NCBI GenBank assembly: GCA_038117265.1
Contig: JAYOFO010000058.1
Span: 1 to 14,703 of the forward strand
Length of the DNA: 14,703 bases
Direction: 5' to 3'
Origin: JAYPUG01 sp038117265
GTDB lineage: Bacteria > Pseudomonadota > Alphaproteobacteria > UBA6615
Below, in pieces: positions 8,446-14,703 of the stretch. Below the pieces are notes generated by a model that saw only the letters and a program-made list of their open reading frames with translations, did no database searches and was not told where the DNA came from. Positions within the stretch are counted from its first letter, which is position 1; every line of letters begins with the position of its first letter. Both the position numbers and the translations under genes were made by a program.

Positions 8446-8947
8446 GCGGTTCGCGCCCATCCTCCTGGTCCTTCTGGGCCTCGCCGCCTGCGGTTTCGAA
8501 CCGCTGTATGGCGAGCAGGGCGCCGCGCAGCCGCAGACCCAGAACCTGCTCGAGCAGGTCTCTGTGCCGCCGATCGCCGATCGCACCGGTCAGCTCCTGC
8601 GCATCGAGCTGACGAACCGGCTGACCCCGAAGCATCCCGCCCCGCCGCCGCTTTACTCGCTGTCGGTCTCGCTGTTGGAGAGCCGGCAGAGCCTCGCGGT
8701 GGAGCGCGATTCGACCGCGACGCGAGCGAACCTGACGATCTCGGTGTCGTTCGGCCTGGTGCGTATCTCGGACGGCCAAACGCTGACCGCGAGCACCATC
8801 CGTTCGGTGAACAGCTACGACATCCTGACCTCGGATTACGCAACCCTCGCCGCGGAGGCCGACGCGCGCAAACGCGCCGCACGCGACATCGCCGACGGTA
8901 TCGTCGATCGCGTGGCAATCTACCTGTCGCGCGTCCGGCAACCCTGA
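8438..8947 (+). CDS. lptE: LPS-assembly lipoprotein LptE
   Basis: LptE plugs the LptD barrel and helps insert lipopolysaccharide into the outer leaflet. The 169-residue product starts with a short basic stretch and hydrophobic core ending in lipobox LAAC, with C18 as the lipidated residue, followed by GFEPLYG, the hallmark of LptE/RlpB proteins. The size and the position between leuS and holA match other alphaproteobacteria. The start is TTG at 8438, overlapping the end of leuS (TAG 8443-8445) by eight bases. No ATG or GTG would preserve the signal peptide, so the rare codon is probably genuine and expression relies on re-initiation after leuS. holA follows ten bases after the stop. Confidence 0.9.
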
Positions 8948-8957
8948 GGACGCCGGC

Positions 8958-9998
8958 ATGGTGAAGGTCTCCGCCGGACGGGTCGATGGTTTCGTCACGA
9001 ACCCCGACTCGGCGGTCGTCGCCCACCTCGTCTATGGCCCCAACACCGGCCTCGTGCGCGAACGGGTCGAGGCGCTTTCCAGGACCCTTGTCGAAGATCC
9101 GGCGGATCCGTTCGCGACGGCCGAGCTCTCCGCATCGGCGGTGGCGGACAATCCGGCGGCGTTGACCGACGAGATTCTCGCGCTCTCGTTCGGCGGCGGC
9201 GATCGCCTCGTGCTCGTGCGCGATGCCACGGATTCGCTCGCCAAGCCGCTGGAGTCCGCCCTCGAGGCCGCAAGTGCCGCATCCTCCCGCGCTGCGGTGG
9301 TGATCGAGGCGGGCGAACTGTCGGCGCGGTCGGGACTGCGAAAACTCTGCGAGACGCGCGCCGACTGTGCCGCCCTGCCCTGTTATGCCGATGACGAGCA
9401 GGGCCGTGCGGAAACGGTGCGGCGGATGCTGTCCGACGCCGATATCGGCATTTCACCCGAGGCGATGCGGACCCTGACCGGGTTCCTCGGCGACGATCGG
9501 CTCGGCAACCGGCGCGAGATCGAGAAGCTGATCCTCTATGTCGGGCCGGGCGGCTGGGTCGACGAGGATGCGGTCGTCGCGGCCGTCGGCGACATCGGCG
9601 CGTCGTCGCTCGACGACACCATCTATGCCGCGGCCGACGGCGATCTGACGCGGCTCGACGTCGCCGTCGAGCGGTTCTGGGCAGAAGGCGGCGAGCCGAT
9701 CGCGCTGGTCCGCGCACTGCAGCGGCATTTCCAGCGCCTGCATCGCGTCGTCTACCAGGTCGAGCAGGGTGCAGGCCTGGACACCGCCACCCGCAAGCTC
9801 CGCCCGCCGGTGTTCTGGAAGCTCGCCAAATCGTTCGAACGGCAATGCCGGAGCTGGCCCAGGCACCGCATCGAACGCGCGCTCGGTCAGTTGACCGAGG
9901 CCGAGCTGGCGCTCAAGACCACCGGCACGCCGGCTCAGGCCGCGTGCGGTCGTACGCTGTACGCGATTGCCAGCATGCAGCGTACGCGTTCTCGTTAA
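8958..9998 (+). CDS. holA: DNA polymerase III delta subunit
   Basis: HolA is the delta subunit of the clamp loader; it opens the beta sliding clamp during replication. The 346 residues fit the family. Visible features are VAHLVYGPNTGLVRERVEAL near the N-terminus (start of the AAA+-like fold), the central DDRLGNRREIEKLILYVG segment, and the C-terminal collar domain with GEPIALVRALQRHFQRLHRV and LALKTTG. ATG 8958 has GAGGA seven bases upstream, overlapping the lptE stop (TGAGGA), so the two genes are probably co-translated. The gene ends against the parB stop across an 11-bp AT-rich junction. Confidence 0.95.
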   Translation: MVKVSAGRVDGFVTNPDSAVVAHLVYGPNTGLVRERVEALSRTLVEDPADPFATAELSASAVADNPAALTDEILALSFGGGDRLVLVRDATDSLAKPLESALEAASAASSRAAVVIEAGELSARSGLRKLCETRADCAALPCYADDEQGRAETVRRMLSDADIGISPEAMRTLTGFLGDDRLGNRREIEKLILYVGPGGWVDEDAVVAAVGDIGASSLDDTIYAAADGDLTRLDVAVERFWAEGGEPIALVRALQRHFQRLHRVVYQVEQGAGLDTATRKLRPPVFWKLAKSFERQCRSWPRHRIERALGQLTEAELALKTTGTPAQAACGRTLYAIASMQRTRSR

Positions 9999-10010
9999 CT
10001 TTTTGTTAAC
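9994..10010. other. GTTAAC-TTTTT-GTTAAC inverted repeat at the holA/parB junction
   Basis: Two self-complementary GTTAAC hexamers (9994-9999 and 10005-10010) flank five T residues. The left one contains the holA TAA stop and the right one touches the parB stop. They can pair as a six-base stem in either direction. The stem is AT-rich and short, so at best it is a weak bidirectional terminator; it could equally reflect selection for stop codons in a tight convergent junction. Confidence 0.4.
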
Positions 10011-10981
10011 TATGAATAAACTGGTTTCTCGGGGATATCGAAAGGCCCGTCATCGAGCGTGTCGGACGCCTCAGTACGTGCCCCGGGGCCGGTGATCCGG
10101 CCGCCGTCGTTGAGCCGGCGCAGCACGTCGTCGAGCTGATCGAAGCTCTGGAACTCGACGGTCAAAGATCCCTTGCCCGAGGCCTCGCCGCCGCGCATGG
10201 CGATCGACACCTTCAGCCCGAGCACATCCGACAGGTCCTGCTCGAGCGTCAGCGTGTCGGCGCTCTTTCCGGGCGACTTCTTTCCGGCCCCCCTGGCCTT
10301 CTTCGGCGCCGCGACGCGGCTCTCGATGTCGCGTACCGTCATCCCCTGCTCGGCGATCTGGCGGGCGAGGGCCAGCGCGTCCTCGCGCCCGACCAGCGCG
10401 CGCGCGTGACCGGCCGACAATTCGCCGCGATCCACCATGTCGCGCACCTCGGGCGGCAGGGTCAGCAGGCGCAGCGTGTTGGCGACATGGCTGCGGCTCT
10501 TGCCGACCACCTTCGCCAGCGCGTCCTGGGTGTGGGAGAACTCGTCGATCAGGCGCTGGTAGGCGTTCGCCTCCTCGATCGCCGACAGGTTCTCGCGCTG
10601 GATGTTCTCGATCAGCGCGATCTCGAGGGCTTCCTGGTCGGTCAGCTCGCGGACGATGACCGGCACTTCGTGGAGCTGGGCGCGCTGTGCCGCGCGCCAG
10701 CGGCGCTCGCCGGCGATGATCTCGTACTCGTCGGCGTGGATTGGATCGCGGCGGACCAGGATCGGCTGCAGGATGCCCTTCGAGCGGATCGAATCGACCA
10801 GCGCGGAGAGCTCCTCCTCGTCGAAGTTCGAGCGCGGCTGGAAACGCCCAGGCCGCAGCTGCCCGGTCGGCAGGTCGCGCTGCTGGCGCGCGCGCTCGAG
10901 TTCGGCGTAATCTTCCTGGTCGTCGCCGAGCAGGGCCGAGAGGCCGCGGCCAAGGCGGGGGCGCGAGGTCTGGTCGTTCAT
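10010..10981 (-). CDS. parB: Chromosome partitioning protein ParB
   Basis: ParB is a CTP-dependent DNA clamp that loads at parS, spreads along DNA and stimulates ParA. The 323-residue protein shows the N-terminal ParA-activating motif RLGRGLSALLGD (9-20), the CTP-binding GERRWRA (91-97) and ENIQREN (125-131), and a helix-turn-helix at about 148-175 (TQDALAKVVGKSRSHVANTLRLL). A lysine-rich linker (PKKARGAGKK) leads to the C-terminal dimerisation segment LTVEFQSFDQLDDVLRRL. ATG 10981 overlaps the parA stop as ATGA, indicating coupled translation; the open frame upstream to 11194 is antiregister parA sequence. Two candidate parS sites lie nearby, in rsmG and before mnmG. Confidence 0.97.
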   Translation of the reverse strand: MNDQTSRPRLGRGLSALLGDDQEDYAELERARQQRDLPTGQLRPGRFQPRSNFDEEELSALVDSIRSKGILQPILVRRDPIHADEYEIIAGERRWRAAQRAQLHEVPVIVRELTDQEALEIALIENIQRENLSAIEEANAYQRLIDEFSHTQDALAKVVGKSRSHVANTLRLLTLPPEVRDMVDRGELSAGHARALVGREDALALARQIAEQGMTVRDIESRVAAPKKARGAGKKSPGKSADTLTLEQDLSDVLGLKVSIAMRGGEASGKGSLTVEFQSFDQLDDVLRRLNDGGRITGPGARTEASDTLDDGPFDIPEKPVYS

Positions 10982-11832
10982 TCCGCGGCCTCCCCGATCG
11001 GGCCCGCGCCTTCGCGGCGCAGCAGCTCGGCGGCCAGGCGAGCATAGGCCTGGGCGCCGGCGCAGGCGAGGTCGTAGACCAGCGCCGGCTTGCCGAAGGA
11101 CGGCGCCTCGGAAAGCCGCACGTTGCGCGGGATCACGGTGCGATAGACCCGGTCGCCGAAGTAGCCGCGGACATCGGCCTCGACCTGTCGGCACAAATTG
11201 TTGCGGGCATCGTGCATGGTCAACACTATACCTTGTATGTCGAGGTCCTCATTGTAGGAACGGCGGATCCGCTCGATCGACTTCATCAGCCGGGTCAGCC
11301 CCTCGAGCGCGAAATACTCGCATTGCAGCGGGACCAGCACGGAATGGGCGGCGACCAGCGCGTTGATGGTCAGCAGGCCGAGCGCCGGCGGGCAGTCGAT
11401 CAGGACATAGTCGTAGTCGCCGAGCAGCGGGGCGAGTGCATCGCGCAGGCGGCGCTCGCGGGCTTCGATCTCGATCAGCTCGATCTCGGCGGCGGCGAGA
11501 TCGGCAGACGCGGGCGCCACGTCGAGGCCCGGGATCGCGGTACGGCAGACGATATCGGAGAGCGCCCGGTCGCCGACCAGCACCTCGTAGACGTCGTTCT
11601 CGAACTGGGTGACCCCGAGGCCGGTGGAGGCGTTGCCCTGGGGGTCGAGATCGACCACCAGCACCCTCTGGCCGCACGCCGCCAGCCCGGTCGCCAGGTT
11701 GATGGCGGTCGTGGTCTTTCCGACCCCGCCCTTCTGGTTGGCCACGGAGATGACGTGGGTGCCGCGCGAGACGGGCGCGGCCAGGCCCGTCGGGGTCTCG
11801 GCGTGGATCGGCGTCGCGGATTGATCAGACAC
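10978..11832 (-). CDS. parA: Chromosome partitioning ATPase ParA (Soj)
   Basis: ParA is a deviant-Walker ATPase that forms DNA-bound dimers and moves ParB-parS complexes. The 284-residue protein has the signature KGGVGKTT (34-41) with K34 and K39, Walker A' DLDPQGNAST (61-70), Walker B VLIDCPP (143-149) and the C-terminal VIPRNVRLSEAPSFGKP. About 25 residues precede the usual HVISVANQ start, a modest extension. Initiation is at GTG 11832, with AAGGA about nine bases upstream. The start overlaps the rsmG stop by eight bases, and the TGA overlaps parB as ATGA, so rsmG-parA-parB behave as a coupled operon. Confidence 0.97.
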   Translation of the reverse strand: MSDQSATPIHAETPTGLAAPVSRGTHVISVANQKGGVGKTTTAINLATGLAACGQRVLVVDLDPQGNASTGLGVTQFENDVYEVLVGDRALSDIVCRTAIPGLDVAPASADLAAAEIELIEIEARERRLRDALAPLLGDYDYVLIDCPPALGLLTINALVAAHSVLVPLQCEYFALEGLTRLMKSIERIRRSYNEDLDIQGIVLTMHDARNNLCRQVEADVRGYFGDRVYRTVIPRNVRLSEAPSFGKPALVYDLACAGAQAYARLAAELLRREGAGPIGEAAE

Positions 11833-12445
11833 GGCGGAGGTTCCTTATCCTGAGGACGACGCCGCGCGGGTCGGCGAGGCTGTCGTGCCGTTCGACTTCC
11901 ATTTTCCAGTCGGCGTGCGCGTCGGTCAATTCGTCTTCGACCTGTGCACCCTTGAGAAATAGGCAAAATCCCGTGGATCGCAAGCGCCCCGAAGCCAGAT
12001 CGAGCAGCCGCGGCAGCGGCGCCAGGGCGCGCGCCGTGACGACATCGAACTCGCGATCCGACAGCCCCTCGACGCGGCCCTCGTGGATCTCGGCCGGCGC
12101 ATCGATCACCCGCCGCGCCTCGCGCAGGAAGGCGCATTTGCGGGCATCGGACTCGCACAGGACGACCCGGCAATCGGCGGCGATGGCCAGCACCAGGCCC
12201 GGAAAGCCGGCGCCGCTGCCCATGTCGAGCACCTCCGCGCCGGGTTCGATCCAGCGCACGAGCTGCAGGGAATCGAGGAAATGCCGGTGCCACGCGTCGT
12301 CGAGGCTCGCGTTCGAGACCAGGTTGATGCGTGGCTGCCAGCTCCGCAGCAACGCCTCGTAGGCCGCCAGGCGGTCCAATGTTTCACGTGAAACATCGAC
12401 GTGGCCGACGAGGGCTTCCGTATCGAGCGGTGCGGCGGCGGACAT
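11825..12445 (-). CDS. rsmG: 16S rRNA (guanine-N7) methyltransferase RsmG
   Basis: RsmG (GidB) methylates N7 of G527 in 16S rRNA using S-adenosylmethionine; loss gives low-level streptomycin resistance. The 206-residue protein has the SAM-binding LDMGSGAGFPGL (73-84) and the family N-terminus with ETLDRLAAYEALLRSWQPRINLVS and HRHFLDSLQL. Codons 17-22 (DVSRET) spell a perfect parS palindrome, so this peptide is constrained by DNA function as well as protein. ATG 12445 has AGGA six bases upstream, but a -10-like TATAGG occupies the same bases. Its stop overlaps parA by eight bases. mnmG ends 54 bp upstream in the same direction. Confidence 0.96.
   Translation of the reverse strand: MSAAAPLDTEALVGHVDVSRETLDRLAAYEALLRSWQPRINLVSNASLDDAWHRHFLDSLQLVRWIEPGAEVLDMGSGAGFPGLVLAIAADCRVVLCESDARKCAFLREARRVIDAPAEIHEGRVEGLSDREFDVVTARALAPLPRLLDLASGRLRSTGFCLFLKGAQVEDELTDAHADWKMEVERHDSLADPRGVVLRIRNLRRV
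12379..12396. promoter_or_regulatory. parS: parS centromere site 1 (perfect palindrome, inside rsmG)
   Basis: TGTTTCACGTGAAACA at 12380-12395 is a perfect 16-base palindrome matching the bacterial parS consensus; flanking A and T extend the symmetry to 18 bases. It lies 1.4 kb upstream of parB in the coding sequence of rsmG. It is the loading site expected for the ParB encoded here. Confidence 0.95.
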
Positions 12446-12480
12446 GGGCTTCCTATAACAGGGACCCGCGTCGGCACCAA
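12446..12480 (-). promoter_or_regulatory. Candidate promoter of rsmG-parA-parB
   Basis: Read on the minus strand, TTGGTG (12480-12475), a 17-base spacer and TATAGG (12457-12452) end six bases before the rsmG ATG at 12445. The -10 matches four of six consensus bases and the -35 three. The same GG-A bases could instead serve as a Shine-Dalgarno site if transcription starts in mnmG, so the two readings compete. Confidence 0.33.
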
Positions 12481-12491
12481 CTACTATATGT

Positions 12492-12500
12492 TGTGGATAT
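12492..12500 (-). promoter_or_regulatory. Single DnaA-box-like nonamer between mnmG and rsmG
   Basis: On the minus strand ATATCCACA differs from the consensus DnaA box TTATCCACA only in its first base. It abuts the mnmG stop. I see no cluster of further boxes or an AT-rich unwinding element here, so this is not evidence of an origin by itself; it is noted because mnmG/rsmG regions are often origin-proximal. Confidence 0.2.
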
Positions 12501-14401
12501 CAGGCGGCCGACGAAGCCGCGGAATCCGCCCGCCGGACATGGCGCAGCAGGACGACCAGCGCCGCCGGGGTGATCCCCGGAATCCGGCCGGCCTGGCCGA
12601 GGGTCTCGGGAAGGTGCGCCGCCAGCTTCTGGCAGACCTCGTTGGACAGGCCGGGCACCGTCGAATAGTCGAGGCCGTCGGGCAGGCACAGATTCTCGTC
12701 GCGGCGATAGGCTTCCACGTCGGCCGCCTGGCGGTCGAGATAGCGGGCGTAGCGGGCCTCGATCTCGAGGGTGGCGCGGGCGGCCGGCGCAATGTCCGCC
12801 AGCTCTGGCCAGACCCGGACCGCATCCTCGAAGCCGAGATGGGGAAAGGTCAGCAGGTCGAATCCCGACCGCCGCACCCCGTCCCGCTTGATCTCGATGC
12901 CATGGCGGGCCAGCGCGTCCGGCGTTGCGTTCACGGCCTCGAGCCGTGCCCGCGCAGTATCGAGCCCCGCCCGCTTCGCCGCGAAGGCGTTCGCGCGAAG
13001 CGAGCCGACGCAGCCCAGCGCGACCCCCAGCGGGGTCAGGCGCGTGTCGGCATTGTCGGCGCGCAGCATCAGCCGGTATTCCGCGCGCGAGGTGAACATC
13101 CGGTACGGCTCGTCGGCGCCGCGGGTCACCAGATCGTCGATCATCACGCCGATATAGGATTGCGCCCGGTCGGGCTCGAACCGCCGGTCGGCGCCGCCTC
13201 CCGCCAGGAGCGCGGCGTTGATGCCGGCCACGAGCCCCTGCCCGCCGGCCTCCTCGTAGCCCGTGGTGCCGTTGATCTGGCCGGCCAGGAACAGCCCCGG
13301 AATCCGCCGCGTCTCGAGCGTCCGGCGCAGCTCGCGCGGATCGACGAAGTCGTACTCGATGGCATAGCCCGGGCGCAGCATTTCTGCGTCCTCCAGGCCG
13401 GCGATGGTCTTGAGCAGCGCGCGCTGCACGTCCTCGGGCAGCGAGGTCGAGATGCCGTTGGGATAGACGGTGTCGTCGTCCAGGCCCTCGGGCTCGAGGA
13501 AGATCTGGTGGCGCGGCTTCTCGGCGAAGCGCACCACCTTGTCCTCGATAGAGGGGCAATAGCGCGGCCCGCCGCTCTCGATCTGGCCGGAATAGATCGG
13601 CGCCCGGTCGAGATTGTCGCGGATCAGCGCGTGCCCCTCGGGGCTCGTATGGGTGATGTGGCAATCGATCTGCGGGGTGGTGATCGCGTCCGTCAGATAG
13701 GAGAACGGCACGGGCGGGTCGTCGCCCGCCTGCCGCTCCAGCCGGTCCCAGGCGATGGTGCGCCCGTCGAGGCGCGGCGGGGTTCCCGTCTTCAGCCGAC
13801 CCAGCGCGAAACCGGCCGATGCGAGGGTCACGGACAGGCCGGTGGAGGGTGCCTCGCCGTAGCGGCCGGCCGATTCCTGGTGCTCGCCGATGTGGATCAC
13901 GCCGCGCAGGAAGGTGCCGGTTGTCAGCACCACCGCTCCGGCGGCGATCTCGCTCCCGTCCGCCAGGATCACGCCCGCGACGTTGCCGGCCCCGTCGCGC
14001 CGCAGATCCTCCACCGATGCCTCGCGGACATCCAGGTTCGAGGTCTCGGCCAGCAGATCCTGCACCGCGGCCCGATAGAGCTTCCGGTCGGCCTGGGCGC
14101 GCGGGCCCCACACGGCGGGCCCCTTGGAGCGGTTAAGCATGCGGAACTGGATGCCGGCCCGGTCGATCGCGCGGCCCATGATCCCGTCCAGCGCATCGAT
14201 CTCGCGCACCAGATGGCCCTTGCCCAGCCCGCCGATGGCCGGGTTGCACGACATTTCGCCGATGGTGGCGGCCTTGTGGGTGACCAGCAGCGTGCGCGCC
14301 CCCACCCGCGCCGACGCGGCCGCGGCCTCGGTGCCGGCATGGCCGCCGCCAATCACGATCACGTCGTAGGCAGTCGCTCGAATGTCGCGGGGGTTCGCCA
14401 T
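12500..14401 (-). CDS. mnmG: tRNA uridine-5-carboxymethylaminomethyl modification enzyme MnmG
   Basis: MnmG (GidA) binds FAD and, with MnmE, installs carboxymethylaminomethyl groups at the wobble uridine U34 of certain tRNAs, using methylene-tetrahydrofolate and glycine. The 633-residue length is standard. Visible motifs are the FAD-binding VIGGGHAGTEAA (GGGHAG at 18-23), SCNPAIGG (51-58), a middle region with GTFLRGVIHIGE, GQINGTTGYEEAGGQGLVAG typical of GidA, and the C-terminal helical segment with RIPGITPAALVVLL. The ATG at 14401 has no clear Shine-Dalgarno but a good promoter just upstream. mnmE lies 89 bp upstream, with a parS-like site between, and rsmG 54 bp downstream, all in the same direction. 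Confidence 0.97.
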   Translation of the reverse strand: MANPRDIRATAYDVIVIGGGHAGTEAAAASARVGARTLLVTHKAATIGEMSCNPAIGGLGKGHLVREIDALDGIMGRAIDRAGIQFRMLNRSKGPAVWGPRAQADRKLYRAAVQDLLAETSNLDVREASVEDLRRDGAGNVAGVILADGSEIAAGAVVLTTGTFLRGVIHIGEHQESAGRYGEAPSTGLSVTLASAGFALGRLKTGTPPRLDGRTIAWDRLERQAGDDPPVPFSYLTDAITTPQIDCHITHTSPEGHALIRDNLDRAPIYSGQIESGGPRYCPSIEDKVVRFAEKPRHQIFLEPEGLDDDTVYPNGISTSLPEDVQRALLKTIAGLEDAEMLRPGYAIEYDFVDPRELRRTLETRRIPGLFLAGQINGTTGYEEAGGQGLVAGINAALLAGGGADRRFEPDRAQSYIGVMIDDLVTRGADEPYRMFTSRAEYRLMLRADNADTRLTPLGVALGCVGSLRANAFAAKRAGLDTARARLEAVNATPDALARHGIEIKRDGVRRSGFDLLTFPHLGFEDAVRVWPELADIAPAARATLEIEARYARYLDRQAADVEAYRRDENLCLPDGLDYSTVPGLSNEVCQKLAAHLPETLGQAGRIPGITPAALVVLLRHVRRADSAASSAA

Positions 14402-14439
14402 GGCGGGCGCTATGTAGGCCGCGTGCGGCGGGCTGTCAA
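14402..14439 (-). promoter_or_regulatory. Candidate mnmG promoter with consensus -35
   Basis: On the minus strand a perfect TTGACA (14439-14434) is followed, after exactly 17 bases, by TACATA (14416-14411), nine bases before the mnmG ATG. Transcription would start within a few bases of the initiation codon, leaving almost no leader. The -10 is weak (three of six). It suggests mnmG can be expressed independently of mnmE. Confidence 0.5.
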
Positions 14440-14470
14440 AGGCTTCCGGCCCCGGGCCCGAACTGGGCGA

Positions 14471-14486
14471 CGTTTCACGTGAAACA
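14471..14486. promoter_or_regulatory. parS: parS centromere site 2 (one mismatch, between mnmE and mnmG)
   Basis: CGTTTCACGTGAAACA matches the parS consensus at 15 of 16 bases, with C for T at the first base. The inner palindrome GTTTCACGTGAAAC (14472-14485) is perfect. It lies in non-coding DNA four bases beyond the mnmE stop on the mnmG side and about 2.1 kb from site 1. End positions tolerate change in known parS sites, so ParB binding is likely. Confidence 0.85.
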
Positions 14487-14490
14487 TCGC

Positions 14491-14703
14491 CTACTTCCCG
14501 ATGCAGAAGTCGCGGAAGACGCCATCCAGCACCTCGTCGATGTCGACCCGGCCGGTGATCCGGCCGAGCGCCCGCATGGCCATGCGCACATCCTCGGCCG
14601 CGAGCTCGGGATAGGCCGCATCCAGCGCATCGGTGAGCGCGTCCGCCGCCTCGCCCAGCGCCTCGCAGTGGCGCGCGCGGGTCGGCGCGGCCCCGTCCGC
14701 GCC
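14491..14703 (-). CDS. mnmE: tRNA modification GTPase MnmE, C-terminal part (gene continues beyond window)
   Basis: The 70 visible residues are the end of MnmE (TrmE), the GTPase partner of MnmG in wobble-uridine modification. Reading from the right edge, TRARHCEAL, a helical segment with AYPELAAEDVRMAMRALGRITGRVDIDEVLDGVF, and the ending RDFCIGK are diagnostic; the C-terminal C-I-G-K contains the conserved cysteine. The G domain and N-terminal folate-binding domain lie outside. The TAG stop is at 14491-14493, followed by parS site 2 and then mnmG. Confidence 0.96.
   Translation of the reverse strand, partial: GADGAAPTRARHCEALGEAADALTDALDAAYPELAAEDVRMAMRALGRITGRVDIDEVLDGVFRDFCIGK

Noticed and set aside
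12401..14482. Very long open frame (693 codons) on the plus strand opposite mnmG
   Set aside because: High G+C keeps the antisense frame of mnmG open; its arginine/glycine/histidine-rich translation is typical of a shadow, and mnmG is unmistakable.

Overview
The window is about two-thirds G+C, and its coding sequences favour G or C at the third codon position. It is most probably a chromosomal segment of an alphaproteobacterium, with a Rhodospirillales-like flavour. The reasons are the gene order mnmE-mnmG-rsmG-parA-parB / holA-lptE-leuS, a DUF3576 lipoprotein just before leuS, an alphaproteobacterial porin, and a parS site inside rsmG. The taxonomy is inferred from gene content and order; no search was run.

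Layout. Positions 1-228 hold the C-terminal end of an unidentified gene. Its first 55 bases exactly repeat part of yggS (976-1030), which looks like an assembly-edge artefact. A short YkuD-type L,D-transpeptidase homologue (302-814, +) converges on yggS (811-1491, -), with the two TAG stops sharing one CTAG. An 87-bp divergent spacer follows, then a JmjC/cupin oxygenase (1579-2787, +). This converges on a second Fe(II)/2-oxoglutarate oxygenase of the prolyl-4-hydroxylase fold (2854-3453, -). A 466-bp regulatory gap leads to a porin (3920-5119, +) with a strong intrinsic terminator. Next come the DUF3576 lipoprotein, leuS, lptE and holA (5262-9998, +).

The right half is on the minus strand. 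mnmE (partial, running off the right edge), mnmG, rsmG, parA and parB read leftwards and meet holA at an 11-bp AT-rich junction. rsmG/parA and parA/parB overlap by 8 and 4 nt, which suggests translational coupling. A perfect parS lies inside rsmG and a one-base variant lies between mnmE and mnmG, so partition proteins and their sites sit together, as expected for an origin-proximal region.

How the genes work together. ParA, ParB and the two parS sites form the chromosome segregation system. MnmE and MnmG jointly modify the tRNA wobble uridine, and RsmG methylates 16S rRNA. LeuS charges tRNA-Leu, HolA loads the replicative clamp, and LptE assembles LPS in the outer membrane where the porin sits. 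The two Fe(II)/2OG oxygenases are the least ordinary genes, with unknown substrates.

I see no CRISPR array, insertion sequence, tRNA, rRNA or clear defence system. I do not think the window holds an undescribed multi-gene system. The points most worth a second look are the 55-bp edge repeat, a recurring promoter layout in which the -10 box lies six bases before the start codon (leaderless mRNAs), and the oxygenase pair.
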